Below are positions 34,462 to 45,599 of a stretch of 64,000 bases of DNA, piece by piece. Numbering within the stretch: position 1 is the stretch's first letter; every line of letters starts with the position of its first letter. The notes under the pieces are model-generated. The model saw nothing but the letters and a program-made list of their open reading frames with translations. It searched no databases and was not told the DNA's origin. The position numbers and the translations under genes are program-made. This stretch comes from Balaenoptera acutorostrata (taxonomy: Eukaryota; Chordata; Mammalia; Artiodactyla; Balaenopteridae), in the NCBI RefSeq assembly GCF_949987535.1, contig NC_080069.1, forward strand, positions 36,073,269 to 36,137,268. Direction: 5' to 3'.

Positions 34462-35885
34462 CCATTCTTTATTTTACATTATGATATATCCATTCAATGA
34501 AGGTTTTTTTGGCCATTAAAATCATAAATTCTCATGAAGAACATATAAGGAGAAAGGGAAGCAACCCAAGACCATTTTATCCATTGAGAAAAGCAGGATC
34601 TCAAATTCTGTAAACAGTATAATCACATTTTTGTATGTATATGTTTATATTTTTGTATGCTTAGAAAGAAAGACAGGAAGTAAACACACCAGAGTATCAC
34701 CAGTTAAGTATCTCTAGGTGGTAAGATTACAAGTGTTTTAATTTTCTTTTCCATACTTTTTTATTTATATTTCCCAACTATTCTATAATGAACATGATTC
34801 ATTTTTTTGGCAAGGAAAAGGTCTTTAAAATTATATGAAGAATATATCCCTACATAGCAAGCTCCACAAAGGTACAATTATATAGGCTGCAGTCCACAAG
34901 TTTCTATCCTGATTGCTTTACTCAGAGGAAATACAACAGATCGAACCTTCACAGAGCCTGTGCTCACAGCATCTTGACCACACACCCACCGTCCATTTCA
35001 CTAGGATTTTGTTTGGGGAAACGGGGGCGGGGTTGCTGGTAAAAGGAGAGAAATATGTTTTAGATATTTAAGATACGTATTTAAAATATAATCAGTATGC
35101 TTTCTGAAAGGAAATTTTAAGAATTGTTTAAACTAAAAAAAAAAGAAACTTTGTAATTTAAATGTACACTGGTTAGGTTGTATATTCCTGGACAGTTTCT
35201 ATTTCTCACCTCCAAGTTTCTTTTATTTAGCAGACTATTGTGATCTTTTATTTTTCTGGAATCATAATATGTTTTGTTGAAAGTGTCCCAGGAATTCTGT
35301 TGAAAAGTACAGCAAAATTAAAGTATTTGTAATTATTAGCAAGTATAATACTGCTCTGAACTTAAACTTTTATATCAAGTATATGGAGTCATACACAAAA
35401 TATAAATTTAAAGTGTCCAAAAATTTGAATCTATTTTCATGTGTATATAAATGGAAAATCATATTTTTAATCAAAAAAAATGAGTTATCTTATAAAAGTT
35501 AAAATTAAGGTATTTTGTGCTATTTTTTATAGTAAGGAGACTGGTGGCCCAGATCCTTCTACTGATTTTAGACTTAAAACTGCTGAATCATAGCTTACAC
35601 AAAATTTATATATTTACATTTATAATGTACATTATATATATACATTATGAAAATGTACACCACATTTTTTAAGATACATAAATGTTCTCTATGTGGTTTC
35701 ATGGAGGAACAGTTACATAAATACAGTGCAGTAGTAAATTGCCTACCCGAACAAACATTTAATATAAAAATTACTTATAATAGGTGCTGTGAAATATATA
35801 AACATACTCCATATCCAATAATGTACTGGACACAAAATTTTGAAAAACCTTTTGGTGATAAATATGTAGAAGTGCTGGATAAAAA

Positions 35886-36110
35886 AATAATAACATCTAA
35901 CAGTTTTGTGGTGCTAATTATTTGCCAGGTACTATTCCAAGTTCTTTACATACATTAGCTCTGTGGAATTGATATTACTATCATCATTATCATTGTCAAC
36001 TCCATTCTACAGAACAGAAACAACATCTTTTTTTAAGTTGAACTTACAAGAAAGTGAGGAAACTCCACAAGGGCCAAACAGAAGCAGAAACCAGGCTGTT
36101 GACCGTGCGT
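35886..36110 (-). repeat. MIR SINE, antisense
   Basis: 'gccaggtactattccaagttctttacata' and 'actccattctacag' are the reverse of the conserved MIR core and 3' part. The frames that overlap it are not genes. Confidence 0.75.
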
Positions 36111-36366
36111 TGAAGCCATGGGCTGCCCTGAGGGCTGTCCCCCTCCCAGGAGTTAGAGAAGGCTGTTTCTTGGCCAACTCAAAGGCCTTACACTGTAGAG
36201 TTAAAAGTAAGACCACTGCTTAAAGCACTACCTGAGACCTGGGACTTCTGAGGGCTACGACAGTGTAAGAATGGGCTGCAGTCAAATCCATCTATAGACC
36301 AAGGAGCCCTGTGAGGAAATATGTTGTAAAGCTTCTGCAATGAACCTTTGTGGCAAAAAGAATTTC

Positions 36367-36372
36367 AATAAA
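36367..36372 (+). promoter_or_regulatory. PRXL2C: Candidate polyadenylation signal AATAAA for PRXL2C
   Basis: A canonical hexamer, followed after about 20 bases by a GT/T-rich stretch ('gttcatgtttaa'). It is 2.2 kb beyond the stop codon and just before the hAT remnant, so it is the last plausible signal of the gene. Confidence 0.4.
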
Positions 36373-36439
36373 ATGAAAGTTCATGTTTAATTTAAAAATT
36401 CAAGTATTTTTGTTTCTCAAGGATATTGATAACTAATAG

Positions 36440-37170
36440 CCTGCATAAAATGTTTGTTCATGTTGCCATCTACCATGGGGGGGCAAAGTGATAACACTGA
36501 CCACATGAAAACTGGAAGACAAACTTTCTAAAGAAGCAACATCTACTTCAAGGTTTAAGAGTTATTTTAAGAGTGTTCCAGAAGATGATTTAAGACATGC
36601 AGTTGCAGAAGGTACACTTACACATCATTCTGTGAAGAACGATTTTTCATTTAGATCAGAGTTCTTTTAAATTAATTTCACTTATGTTCAATTCCAAGTT
36701 TTCTTGTGCACATTTAAAAAGTGAAGTGGTAGTTCTTCATGTACTGGCTCTGTTAGCGGAAAACTCTGAAAACAGTTTCAGGACGCCAGTTTTAAATCAG
36801 TATTATCAGATGCTTCAAATAGAAAACCAGATAAACTCATTCCTTACAAAGGAGCTTAAAAAAAGATTTTTTTTTTTTAAATCCAGTTTACAAAATCAAG
36901 GCAAAACTTTCGGAAGATGAAATATCTGACAGTATGGTGTGTGCTACTCTAAATTCAGTTTAAAAATTCAACGCTGAAGAAAAAATGATTTGTTTTTGTG
37001 GTGACAATATGAGCATAGATTTGGATGAATATATATTTTGATAAAAGTAATGTTCATACTATATTAAGAAACCTATGGGGCAGATGTGTTTTGGAATGTG
37101 TTGTGGTGCACGCATAATTCATAATTAGGTCCAAACAAGCTGTCAATCAAAACAGAGATTATAGTTGTTA
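36440..37170 (+). pseudogene. hAT transposase remnant, N-proximal part
   Basis: Broken frames on the plus strand read 'AEGTLTHHSVKNDFSFRSE', then 'SKFSCAHLKSEVVVLHVLALLAEN' (within 36684-36920) and then 'ICFCGDN' near 36990. These follow one another in the order seen in hAT-type transposases and in host genes derived from them (SCAND3/ZBED/ZMYM-like). Frameshifts and stops separate them. An antisense L1 then interrupts the element. Confidence 0.65.
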
Positions 37171-37174
37171 AAAT

Positions 37175-37613
37175 TTACCAATTAAAAATTTTTTATTGTG
37201 GTAAAATATATATGACATTAAATTTACCATTATAAGCATTATTTATTGTAAAATATACATAATATAAAGTTTACCATTTTAACATTTTTAAGTATACAGT
37301 TCAGTGGCATTAGGCATATTCATGTTGTTATGCAAGCGTCATTCCTATCCATCTCTAGAATTTTGTTATCTAATACTGAAACTCTGTACCCATTAAACAA
37401 TAACTCCCCATTTGCCCATCCCCCAGCCCCTGGTAACCACTGTTCTAATTTCTGTCTCTATAAATTTCACTATTCTAGGTACCTCATGTAAGTGGATCAT
37501 ACAATATATACCCTTTTATGTCCGGCTTATTTCACTAAGCATAATATCCTCAAGATTCATCCATGTTATAGAATGTATCAGAATTTTATTACTTTTTAAG
37601 GCTGGATGTTCTT

Positions 37614-37647
<34 letters not shown>

Positions 37648-37965
37648 TACATTTTGCTTATCCATTCATCTGGATAGTTGGGTTATTTCTACCTTTTGGC
37701 TACTGTGAATAATGTTGCTATCAACATTGGTGTAAAAATACCTGTCTGAGTCCCTGCTTTCAATTCTTTTGTGTACATTCCCACAAGCGGAATACCCACA
37801 GTGGGCATTCTGTTTGTTTTGAAGAACTGCTGCACTGTTTTCCATATCAGCTGTATCATTTTACATTCCCACCAGCAATGCACAAGAATCCCAATTACTC
37901 TACATACATTTTTCTGTTTTGCTTAAAAAAAAATAGCCATTCTAATGGGTATGAAGTGATATCTC
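37175..37965 (-). mobile_element. Old LINE-1 3' end/ORF2, antisense, inside the hAT remnant
   Basis: The plus strand shows 'ttgtggtaaaatatatatgac', 'actctgtacccattaaac' and 'cttatttcactaagcataa'. On the minus strand the frame 37883-37689 is the ORF2 C-terminus ('MHCWWECKMIQLIWKTV'). A (TG)n run sits at 37616-37646. Confidence 0.85.
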
Positions 37966-37984
37966 ACTGTAGTTTTGACAAAAT

Positions 37985-38690
37985 GTGCCAGTTTTTAAAA
38001 ATGTATATACAGAGTGATAAGGCAACACAATGTTTGAGAGAAGCTGATGTTGAATAGCAATTTTTTAAAAAGCAAGCATGACAGTGGGCACTTTATTGTT
38101 GTTGTCCAGACATTAGAAATGTTTGAAGTGTTGAAGAACTGCTCTGGTAAGTCAACCTGTGCTGTCCTCACTGATAGTGAACTTGTTTTTTTAATGGATC
38201 CTGTATGTTTTGATTTCTTCTGTTTAGTAAGTTGGAAATATTTAATGAATTTACTCAATGAATGGTGTGCCAAAAAACTATCACTTTTGAAACTTTTAGC
38301 AAAACTGTGATTGAAAACTAACCTTACAAATAAGAAGACATTGAAGTTGGTCCTTAAGAAGAAAACTAAACAAAATAAATATTGAAAGCTCAAATAGGAT
38401 AAAAGATATAATTGTTAAATTCTATAACTTTGTTTTATAGTTTCTGAACTTATGATAGAGCTCCTATTTTTAATTGAGTAAAAGTGAATTCTGCATCAGA
38501 AAGGCATGAAATATTTTTTAAAAAGGAAAAAATGGCCTATGATTTTATAGCATCAAAATATGGTGAAACATTCAAAAGAATTTTAAGTGGAGAATTTATT
38601 TTATGAGTTTCATCTTGTAAAAATTATGTGTTAAAGAAAGGCACTCTGAGTGGAAGCCAAAAAACAGTATCTGAAAATGTTAGGGCTGAA
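37985..38690 (+). pseudogene. hAT transposase remnant, middle part
   Basis: The 87-residue frame 38047-38310 (e.g. 'LEMFEVLKNCSGKSTCAVL') and degraded frames after it continue the hAT open reading frame. The assignment rests on the segments on either side, which match better. Confidence 0.45.
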
Positions 38691-38694
38691 TTAA

Positions 38695-38940
38695 TTTTTT
38701 AAATTTTTTATTGGAGTACAGTTGATTTACAACATTGTGTTAGTTTCAGATGTACAGTAAAGTGAATCAGTTATACATATACATATATCCACTCAATTTT
38801 AGATTCTTTTCCCATATAAGTCATTACAGAGTACTGAGTAGAGTTCCTTGTGCTATACAGTAGGTCCTTATTAGTTATCTATTTTACATACAGTAGTGTG
38901 TATATGTCAATCTCAGTCTCCCAATTTATCCCTCCCCCAC
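38695..38940 (-). mobile_element. LINE-1 3' end, antisense, 5'-truncated
   Basis: 'attggagtacagttgatttac' at the left through 'tgctatacagtaggtcc' to 'aatttatccctccccc'. It is about 245 bp long and splits the hAT remnant a second time. Confidence 0.92.
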
Positions 38941-38944
38941 AAGT

Positions 38945-39290
38945 ATTTGTTTTTAATATGAAAATATTGACCTGAAAATATCCTTCATTTAGCAAAATTT
39001 GTCCTGAGCTTACCAGGTACCTCAGTATCTGTAGAGACTGAATATTCTCAACTTGAAATGTGGACTACAGAGACAAATCAGATGAAGAGGTCTACAATTC
39101 TAAGTCATTTAACACTAAAATGCAACATTAGAGAAGGTTGCAAGGAATTTTATATAAAAATTAAAAATAATAAAACCATATTGAAAAATACAGTTTTCAG
39201 AAATATACCAATGACGTAGTATTAGAGACAGATTCAGCTTACAAATGGACTGAAGTATATAAACATGGGCTAAGCATAATTATTCTGCTT
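38945..39290 (+). pseudogene. hAT transposase remnant, C-terminal dimerisation region
   Basis: One frame from about 39004 reads 'LSLPGTSVSVETEYSQLEMW', followed by 'TETNQMKRSTILSHLTLK' and 'CKEFY'. This is the pattern of the hAT C-terminal dimerisation domain (small residues, V-E-x-x-[FY]-S, R/N-rich helix, C-x-E-F-[YH]). Confidence 0.65.
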
Positions 39291-39299
39291 GCATTATTG

Positions 39300-39430
39300 T
39301 TATTTTTATTATTATTATTATTATTTGCCACATGGCTTGCGGGATCTTAGTTCCCCAACCAGGGATTGAACCCGGGCCATCGGCAGCAAAAGCACAGAGT
39401 CCTAACCACTGGATTACCAGGGAATTCCCT
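39300..39430 (-). mobile_element. CHR-type SINE (short form), antisense
   Basis: A (TTA)n tail on the left, 'gcgggatcttagttcccc' and 'aaccactggattaccagggaattccc' at the head. Clear target duplications were not found. Confidence 0.85.
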
Positions 39431-40133
39431 TTTTAAAGTTCAGATAATCAATATAAAAAGTTTTAAAATGTATAGAAAAAAATTTAATAGTTTTTGAGTA
39501 GATTATTATACGTCCCTTCACACTGAAACAATTGTCAATTAATATTTCAAGAAATTATATAATCTTTATTTTTGTGGCTTTTTTCACTCTCAGATGTTCT
39601 GGTTTGGACTATAGGTTATATGGCCACCTTATTGATCATCTTCATTGATGGATGAAGCAAATTAAATAAATAAAACAATAATTAAGGATAAAGAACAGTT
39701 GAACAATAGAAATAATAAGCTTGATATAATTAACAAATCAAAACAATAATTAAAAGCACCTATCATTCTCAAGAACATAAAATATTAACCATATATTATC
39801 CCTTAAAGTAAATCTCGATAAATTTCAAAGACTCAATTTCGTACAGACCATGTTCTGTTATCACACTGCAATGAAATTAGAAATCAATAACAACAAAAAA
39901 CCTCTATAGACATTTTTAAATTTAAAAAACACTGAAGGTCATGGGACAAAACAGAAATTGTGATGGATGTTAAGAATTAGACCTGAATAATGACAATACT
40001 CATGGAATTCTTCAGAAATAGTATTTTAATGTAAATTTATATACCCTTAAACACTCATATTAGGAAAGAAAAAAGGGCTGAAAATTAATGGACTAAGTGT
40101 TCAACTTTAAGAAGTTAAAAAAGCAGCAAACTA

Positions 40134-40273
40134 GGGAATTCCCTGGGGGTCCAGTGGTTAGGACTCCGGCTTTCACTGCTAAGAGCGTGGGTTCCATCCC
40201 TGGTTGGGGAACTAAGACCCCACAAGCCACACGGCGAGGCCAAAAACAAAACAAAACAACACAAACAAAAAAA
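40134..40273 (+). mobile_element. CHR-type SINE (short form)
   Basis: 'gggaattccctgggggtcc' to 'ggcgaggccaaaaacaaaac'. The imperfect duplication is 'aagcagcaaacta' / 'aagaagcaaatta' (40121 and 40274). Confidence 0.9.
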
Positions 40274-40365
40274 AAGAAGCAAATTAAACCTGTATAAAAA
40301 AAAAGAAAGGAGGTAAGAAAAATTAGATTGGTCATTGATTAAAGAGACAAAAAAATAACAGGGAG

Positions 40366-40626
40366 GGACTTCCCTGGTCATCCAGTGGTTAAGAATCAGC
40401 CTTCCAATGCAGGGGACACGGGTTTGATCCCTCGTCGGGGAACTAAGATCCCACATGCCGTGGGGCAACTAAGCCTGCGTGCCACAACTACTGAGCCCGA
40501 GAGCTCTAGAGCCCGTGTGCCACAACTAGAGAAGCCCACGCACCACAATGAAAGATGCTGCGTGCTGCAACTAAGACCTGACGCAGACAAATTAATTAAT
40601 AAATTAATTAATTTTTTAAATAAAGA
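40366..40626 (+). mobile_element. CHR-type SINE
   Basis: Head 'ggacttccctggtcatccag', tail 'aattaattaataaattaa'. The duplication 'aataacagggag' / 'aataatagggag' is at 40354 and 40627. Confidence 0.92.
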
Positions 40627-41020
40627 AATAATAGGGAGACACAACAGGCCAAAATCTGGTATTAAGTAGACAAATCTGTGGCAAAACTGATGAAGGAAAA
40701 AAAGAGAGTAAGTACAAATATTAGTAGTAAAAAAGGGACATAATTACATGCATAGTAGAGATTAAAATATAAAAAAACTGAATAACTTTATGCCAATAAA
40801 TTCGAAAATTTAGAGAAAATGAATATATTTTATCTAAAAAAATAGTAACTTTTCAAAAGTCTTAAAAGAACTATAATAGAATACTAATATAGCCTTATAG
40901 CCATTTAAAAATTGAACCAGCAGTTTCTTCTTACAAAGAAAACACCAGATCAAGAGGTAAATTCTACCAAATTTTTACAAGTGAATTCTACCAAATTTTC
41001 AAGGAAAAGTAATTTCCAAT

Positions 41021-41108
41021 GTTTTTTTTTTATTGAAGTATAGTTGAATTACAGTGTTTTGATGTTGTATTAATTACTTCTGTACAACAAAGAGACTCAG
41101 TTATAGGT
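41021..41108 (-). mobile_element. LINE-1 3' end, only 88 bp, antisense
   Basis: T-run then 'attgaagtatagttgaatta' and 'acaacaaagagactcagttata'. The 9-bp duplication 'atttccaat' flanks it (41012-41020, 41109-41117). Confidence 0.9.
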
Positions 41109-41575
41109 ATTTCCAATCTTATACAAACTTTCTGAGAATAGAAAAATGAGACTAATTTTACCTTGCTACTTCAATTGGACTAGGACAATAAAAGAAAGGA
41201 AAATCATAATTTGGACTCTCCCATGAACAAATGCAAAATTCCTAAAATGAATATTGGCAAGCAGAATCAAACAATATATAAAACATTTAATTTACCACAA
41301 TAGAGTTTATTCCAGGTATGCAAATTTGGTTTTACAGATAAAAATTAATACAATTCACCACATTATCACATTTAAAGAAGAAACAATGTATATAGTGATT
41401 TCAAAGAAGCAGAAAAAGCACATGATAAAATTTAGCATCTGTTCACATTAGAAAAGTAAACCTTAAGAAATCTAGGAATAAAAGGGAATTTCCTCAATTT
41501 GATAAAATCTATCTCCCAAAAACCTACAACAGATATCATATTTAATGAGAAAATGCCATAACTATTCTATTTTTA

Positions 41576-41774
41576 ATATTTATTTATTTGGTTGCACCAG
41601 GTCTTAGTTGCAGCAGGTGGGCTCCTTAGTTGTGGAATGCAAACTCTTAGTTGTGGCATGCAAACTCTTTGTTGCAGCATACATGTGCGATCTAGTCCCC
41701 TGACCAGGGATCGAACCCCAGGCCCCCTGCATTGGGAGTGCAGAGTCTAACCAGTGCGCCACCAGGGAAGTCCC
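41576..41774 (-). mobile_element. CHR-type SINE, antisense
   Basis: 'ggttgcaccaggtcttagtt' on the left and 'gcgccaccagggaagtccc' on the right. Duplication 'actattctatttt' (41561) and 'actattccttttaa' (41775). Confidence 0.92.
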
Positions 41775-42076
41775 ACTATTCCTTTTAAACAAAGGACTGT
41801 GATGAGACGCTCATTTTTACTGCTAACATTTGACATTATACCAAATTTCTAGCCAGTTCAAAACCACAACAAAACTCATAAAAAAGTATAAGAATTAGAA
41901 AAGAACTAAAACTCTCATTTATCACATATGCCATAATTGTCAACATAAAAAAACAAAAAGAAGACAAATACTTAGAATTAGTAAGGTACGTTGCTGAATA
42001 TGACATCCATATTCAAAATTCAGCTGCATTTCTACATACCCTTAATAAATAGAAAACCTAATTTTAAATCATTTAT

Positions 42077-42192
42077 GGGAATTCCCTGATGGTCCAGTGG
42101 TTAGGACTCTGTGGTTTCACTGACGATGGCCTGGGTTGAATGCCAGGTCAGGGAAGTAAGATCCCACAAGCCGTGCAGTGCAGCCAAAAATA
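42077..42192 (+). mobile_element. CHR-type SINE (short form)
   Basis: 'gggaattccctgatggtcc' to 'gtgcagccaaaaataaa'. Duplication 'aaatcatttat' / 'aaataatttat' (42066 and 42193). Confidence 0.92.
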
Positions 42193-43654
42193 AAATAATT
42201 TATAAGAGCAATAAAACTTATAAGGGACCCAGGAATAAATCTAATGTGTTAAACCTGAGAAAATTATATAACTTTATTAAAGAAATATTTAAAGGAGCTG
42301 ATAAATGTAGAGGTATAACATATTCATAAAGAAGAATTCTCATTATCCTAAAAATGTTAGTTATTCCCAAATTGATCTACAGATGCCTAACAGAATCCTC
42401 ACAGATTTTTTCATGGAACTTGAAATGCTGGTTCCAAAATTTATGTAGAAGAGCAAAAAGTTAAGAAAAGCTAAGATATTCCTGAAGAACAACAAGCAAG
42501 AAGTGTCTTGTTCTATAAGATATCAAAATGCAGAATACAGCCATAACAATTAAGATGGTGTGGAATTGGCAAAATATATATGCACATATGGAATAGAATA
42601 GAGAGTCCATACACGTACATAGACACGATATATTACCACGTCTATGTTTCATAAAGGATAGAGAATTAATAAATAAACAGTGCTGGGATATTTGATTACC
42701 ATAGGATAAGATAAATACACTAGTGCAATATTTGTAAGCCACTGTTTTTCAAATCACTATTATTTTCAGCTAAATCTAATCCTCTTTAATAGATTCCTAA
42801 CTCACACCAAACACACAAACTCCACAAGAATTAAAGACCTAAATGTGAAAACCGAAACGTTTCTACTTTTATTTCCTGTAGGAGAATGTCTTTTTGAAAT
42901 TAGGGTAGGAAAGAAATCCTTAAATAAGATTTTAAAGAAAGCAAAAATCATAAAGGAAAGACTGAGACACTCCATCAGATCAAAATCTTCTGTTCAATGG
43001 GTAGCAAAAGAGGAGAAAATAAATTGGGAAAAGATATACGCAATGCCTATAACAACAAAAAAATGATTAATATCAAGAATATATCAGAACTTCTACAAAT
43101 CGATTTTTAAACAAGTTAAACAACATAATAGGATAAATAGGCAAAAGAGATCAACCACTACAAAATTAGAGGGTACAGTACACAAGATCACCCTCCCTTC
43201 TGACACCAACTGCCATTTCAAGGGGGTCCCAAAACCATACTCAGGTTGGATAATTTGTTAAAAGGACTCAGAATTCACTGAAAGCTGTTATACTCACAAT
43301 TACAATTTATCACAGGGAAAGGATTAAAATCAATAGGTCTTAAAAATCTTTAAAAGATTAAAATTAGCCAAGGGAAAAAGCACATAGGGCCAAGTCCAGG
43401 AAAGTACTACATGCAGAGCTTCCAGTTGCCCTCTCCCCTTGGACTCTGGACAGTGTTTCTTTCCTGGCACTGATGAGTGACCATAGGCATGGAGTACTGC
43501 CAACCAGGGAAGCTCATCCAAGCCGGTATCCAGAGTCTTTACTGGGGCTCCATGGTTAACTCCCCAAGTGGCTGACCTCAGTCTCCAGCCCCTCCAGAGG
43601 TTAAGCTGATATCACATGACTCAAAACTTCTACCATAAATTGCATTTTTTTAAT

Positions 43655-44029
43655 AGCTTAATTTTTTTGTTTGTTTTTGTTTTTTTAATTTTATTTTTAT
43701 TCTTTTGGCTACATTGGATCTTCTTTGCTGCGTGCGGGCTTTCTTCTTTGCTGGCGAGTGGGGGTTACTCTTCGTTGCGGTGCGTGGGCTCCTCATTGCA
43801 GTGGCTTCTCTTTGTTGTGGAGCACGGGGTCTAGGCACGCAGGCTTCAGTAGTTGTGGCACACGGGCTCAGTAGTTATGGCTCACAGGCTCTAGAGCGCA
43901 GGCTCAGTAGTTGTGGCACATGGGCTTAGTTGCTCCACGGCATGTGGGATCTTCTCGGACCAGGGCTCGAACCCGTGCCCCCTGCATTGGCAGGCAGATT
44001 CTTAACCACTGCGCCACCAGGGAAGTCCC
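43655..44029 (-). mobile_element. CHR-type SINE (long form), antisense
   Basis: T-rich tail to the left and 'gcgccaccagggaagtccc' to the right. A perfect 17-bp duplication 'aattgcatttttttaat' lies at 43638-43654 and 44030-44046; the target is the T-tail of the antisense L1. Confidence 0.95.
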
Positions 44030-44039
44030 AATTGCATTT

Positions 44040-44731
44040 TTTTAATTGAACAAATTTGACATTTAACATTGTGTAAATTTAAGGTGTACAGTGTGTTACT
44101 TTGATATATATTATAATATGATTGCAGTTGTAACAAAATTTATCATGTTATATTTTTATAGTACAATACTGTTGTTTATATATCTTATAAACAACACACA
44201 GTATAAGATAAACACATCTTATACTGTGTATTAGATCACTATGGTTTATTTACTACTTGTGGCAAGTTCGCACCCTAAACAACATCAATCTTATCCCCTC
44301 ACCTCTCATGCCCTGGTAACCACCATTTTACTCTGTTTGTTTCTTAATGGGCTTGACTATTTTAGATTCCACATATAAGTGACATCATACAGTACTTGTC
44401 TTTCTCTGTCTGACTTAGTACAATTGTACTAAGTCCATTAATGGACTCGAGGTCCATTAATGTTGTCACAGATGGCAGGATAACCTTCTTTCTCACAGCT
44501 GAATAATATTCCATTGTGTGTGTGTGTGTGTGTGTATGTGTGTGTGTATCTCACATCTTTTTTATCCATTCATCTGTTGTTGGGCACTTAAGGTTGTTTT
44601 CCTATCTTGGTTATTGTGAATAATGCTGCATATATCTCTTCAAAATCCTACTTTCATTTCCTTTGGTTATATACCCAGAAGTGGAATTGCTGGATTGCAT
44701 GGTAGATCTATTTTTAATTTTTTGTTTTCCG
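44040..44731 (-). mobile_element. Old LINE-1 3' end, antisense
   Basis: 'gtaaatttaaggtgtacag', 'attttagattccacatataag' and 'cccagaagtggaattgctgg' give the antisense L1 3' UTR and ORF2 end. A (GT)n tract occupies 44515-44549. Confidence 0.85.
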
Positions 44732-44811
44732 TAGTGGTTGGGCCATAAATTATTGGTGTTCGGGTTTTTCCATATGGAAAAACCTGAACTAACTTTCTGG
44801 CCAACCCAGTA
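44732..44811. mobile_element. Mariner-type MITE, 80 bp
   Basis: The right half 'tatggaaaaacctgaa...taactttctggccaacccagta' is a mariner terminal sequence known as a small palindromic element in artiodactyls. The left half is its partly decayed complement ('ttcgggtttttcca'). TA dinucleotides sit at 44732-44733 and 44810-44811, as expected for Tc1/mariner. It lies in the antisense L1. Confidence 0.85.
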
Positions 44812-44989
44812 TATTGTCAATCCTATCATTAGTCTATCTGGTATGACCCAAGGTCCTCAGGCAAACAAAAACACTCCTATCAGGCATTCTAAGGGCTTAG
44901 AGATTATCTCTAAGAAGCTGAGACCAAAGGCTAGACCTCTTTTGGGGAACGACCATGTTCTTTACTATACAACCACAAATTTATAGGGG

Positions 44990-45590
44990 AAAAAACCTTG
45001 TAAAAGGCTAATAAACAAATGAAAGTATGTCGAACCTCACTAGTAATTAAGAACTTGCAAATTAAAACTACAATGAGATACTATTTTATACTCAGGAATT
45101 TGGTAAAAAATAAAAAGTATGACAATACAGGTGTTGGGAATACAGAGTCATGGGTACTTTCATACACTGACAGTGAGAGCATAAATTGGAGAAACAATTT
45201 ACAGAAAAATTTGGCAATACCTAGTAAAATAAAAAACATGTACAGCTCTAGAGTCAGTCTTATATAAATCAGAAAAATACACAAGAATATCTACAGCAAC
45301 ATTGTTCATAGCTATAAACTGGAGACATCCTAATGTTCATCACCAGGAAAATGGATGAATTAATTGTGGTATTAGGTTTCAAATAGTATATATTGCTTAA
45401 GGATACCTACATATGTATTACAGTTTTAAAGAAATGCAAGGGAATGATAAATAGCAAATTAAGGATAATGAAAATACTTTAGGGGATGAAAGTGGAGATA
45501 ATCAGAGTGGTTATGGTGGGCTATGGCTGAGTTGGCAACATTTCATTCTTAAGTGGCATAGTGGGTACATGGGTATCTGTAATGTCATTC
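44990..45590 (+). mobile_element. Old LINE-1 ORF2 end, continuation
   Basis: 'gaacttgcaaattaaaactacaatgagatac' and 'caacattgttcatagctataaactgg' continue the element that stopped at about 43160. It fades into unassigned DNA near 45600. Confidence 0.75.
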
Positions 45591-45599
45591 TTTATACCT

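Larger units (their letters stand above)
34169..36390 (+). other. PRXL2C: PRXL2C 3' UTR / 3' flank
   Basis: The region after the stop codon has no further coding exon. Candidate polyadenylation signals are ATTAAA at 35317 and AATAAA at 36367. It contains a perfect inverted repeat (34351-34461), an ancient LINE segment (about 34580-34850) and a MIR (35886-36110). The true 3' end cannot be fixed without transcript data. Confidence 0.5.
39750..43160 (+). mobile_element. Old LINE-1 ORF2, fragmented
   Basis: Degenerate L1 ORF2 runs from about 39750 ('caatgaaattagaaatcaataac') through the RT region ('ccagatcaagaggtaaattctacc', 'gatttcaaagaagcagaaaaagcaca') to about 43160. It is interrupted by four SINEs, an 88-bp L1 end and, at 43165, an LTR. 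No frame longer than about 70 codons survives. Confidence 0.75.
43165..44985 (-). mobile_element. LTR (ERVL/MaLR-like), antisense, split by SINE, LINE-1 and mariner
   Basis: The left half (43165-43637) contains 'ggactcagaattcactgaaagc' and 'gttatactcacaattac'; the right half (about 44812-44985) contains 'ggtatgacccaaggtcctcagg' and 'cactcctatcaggcattctaag'. Together they look like one LTR inserted into the older L1, whose sequence resumes at about 44990. Confidence 0.55.

Noticed and set aside
35590..35660. Palindromic TA-rich stretch in the PRXL2C 3' flank as a functional hairpin
   Set aside because: Simple TA microsatellite; pairing follows from low complexity, unlike the unique arms at 34351-34461.
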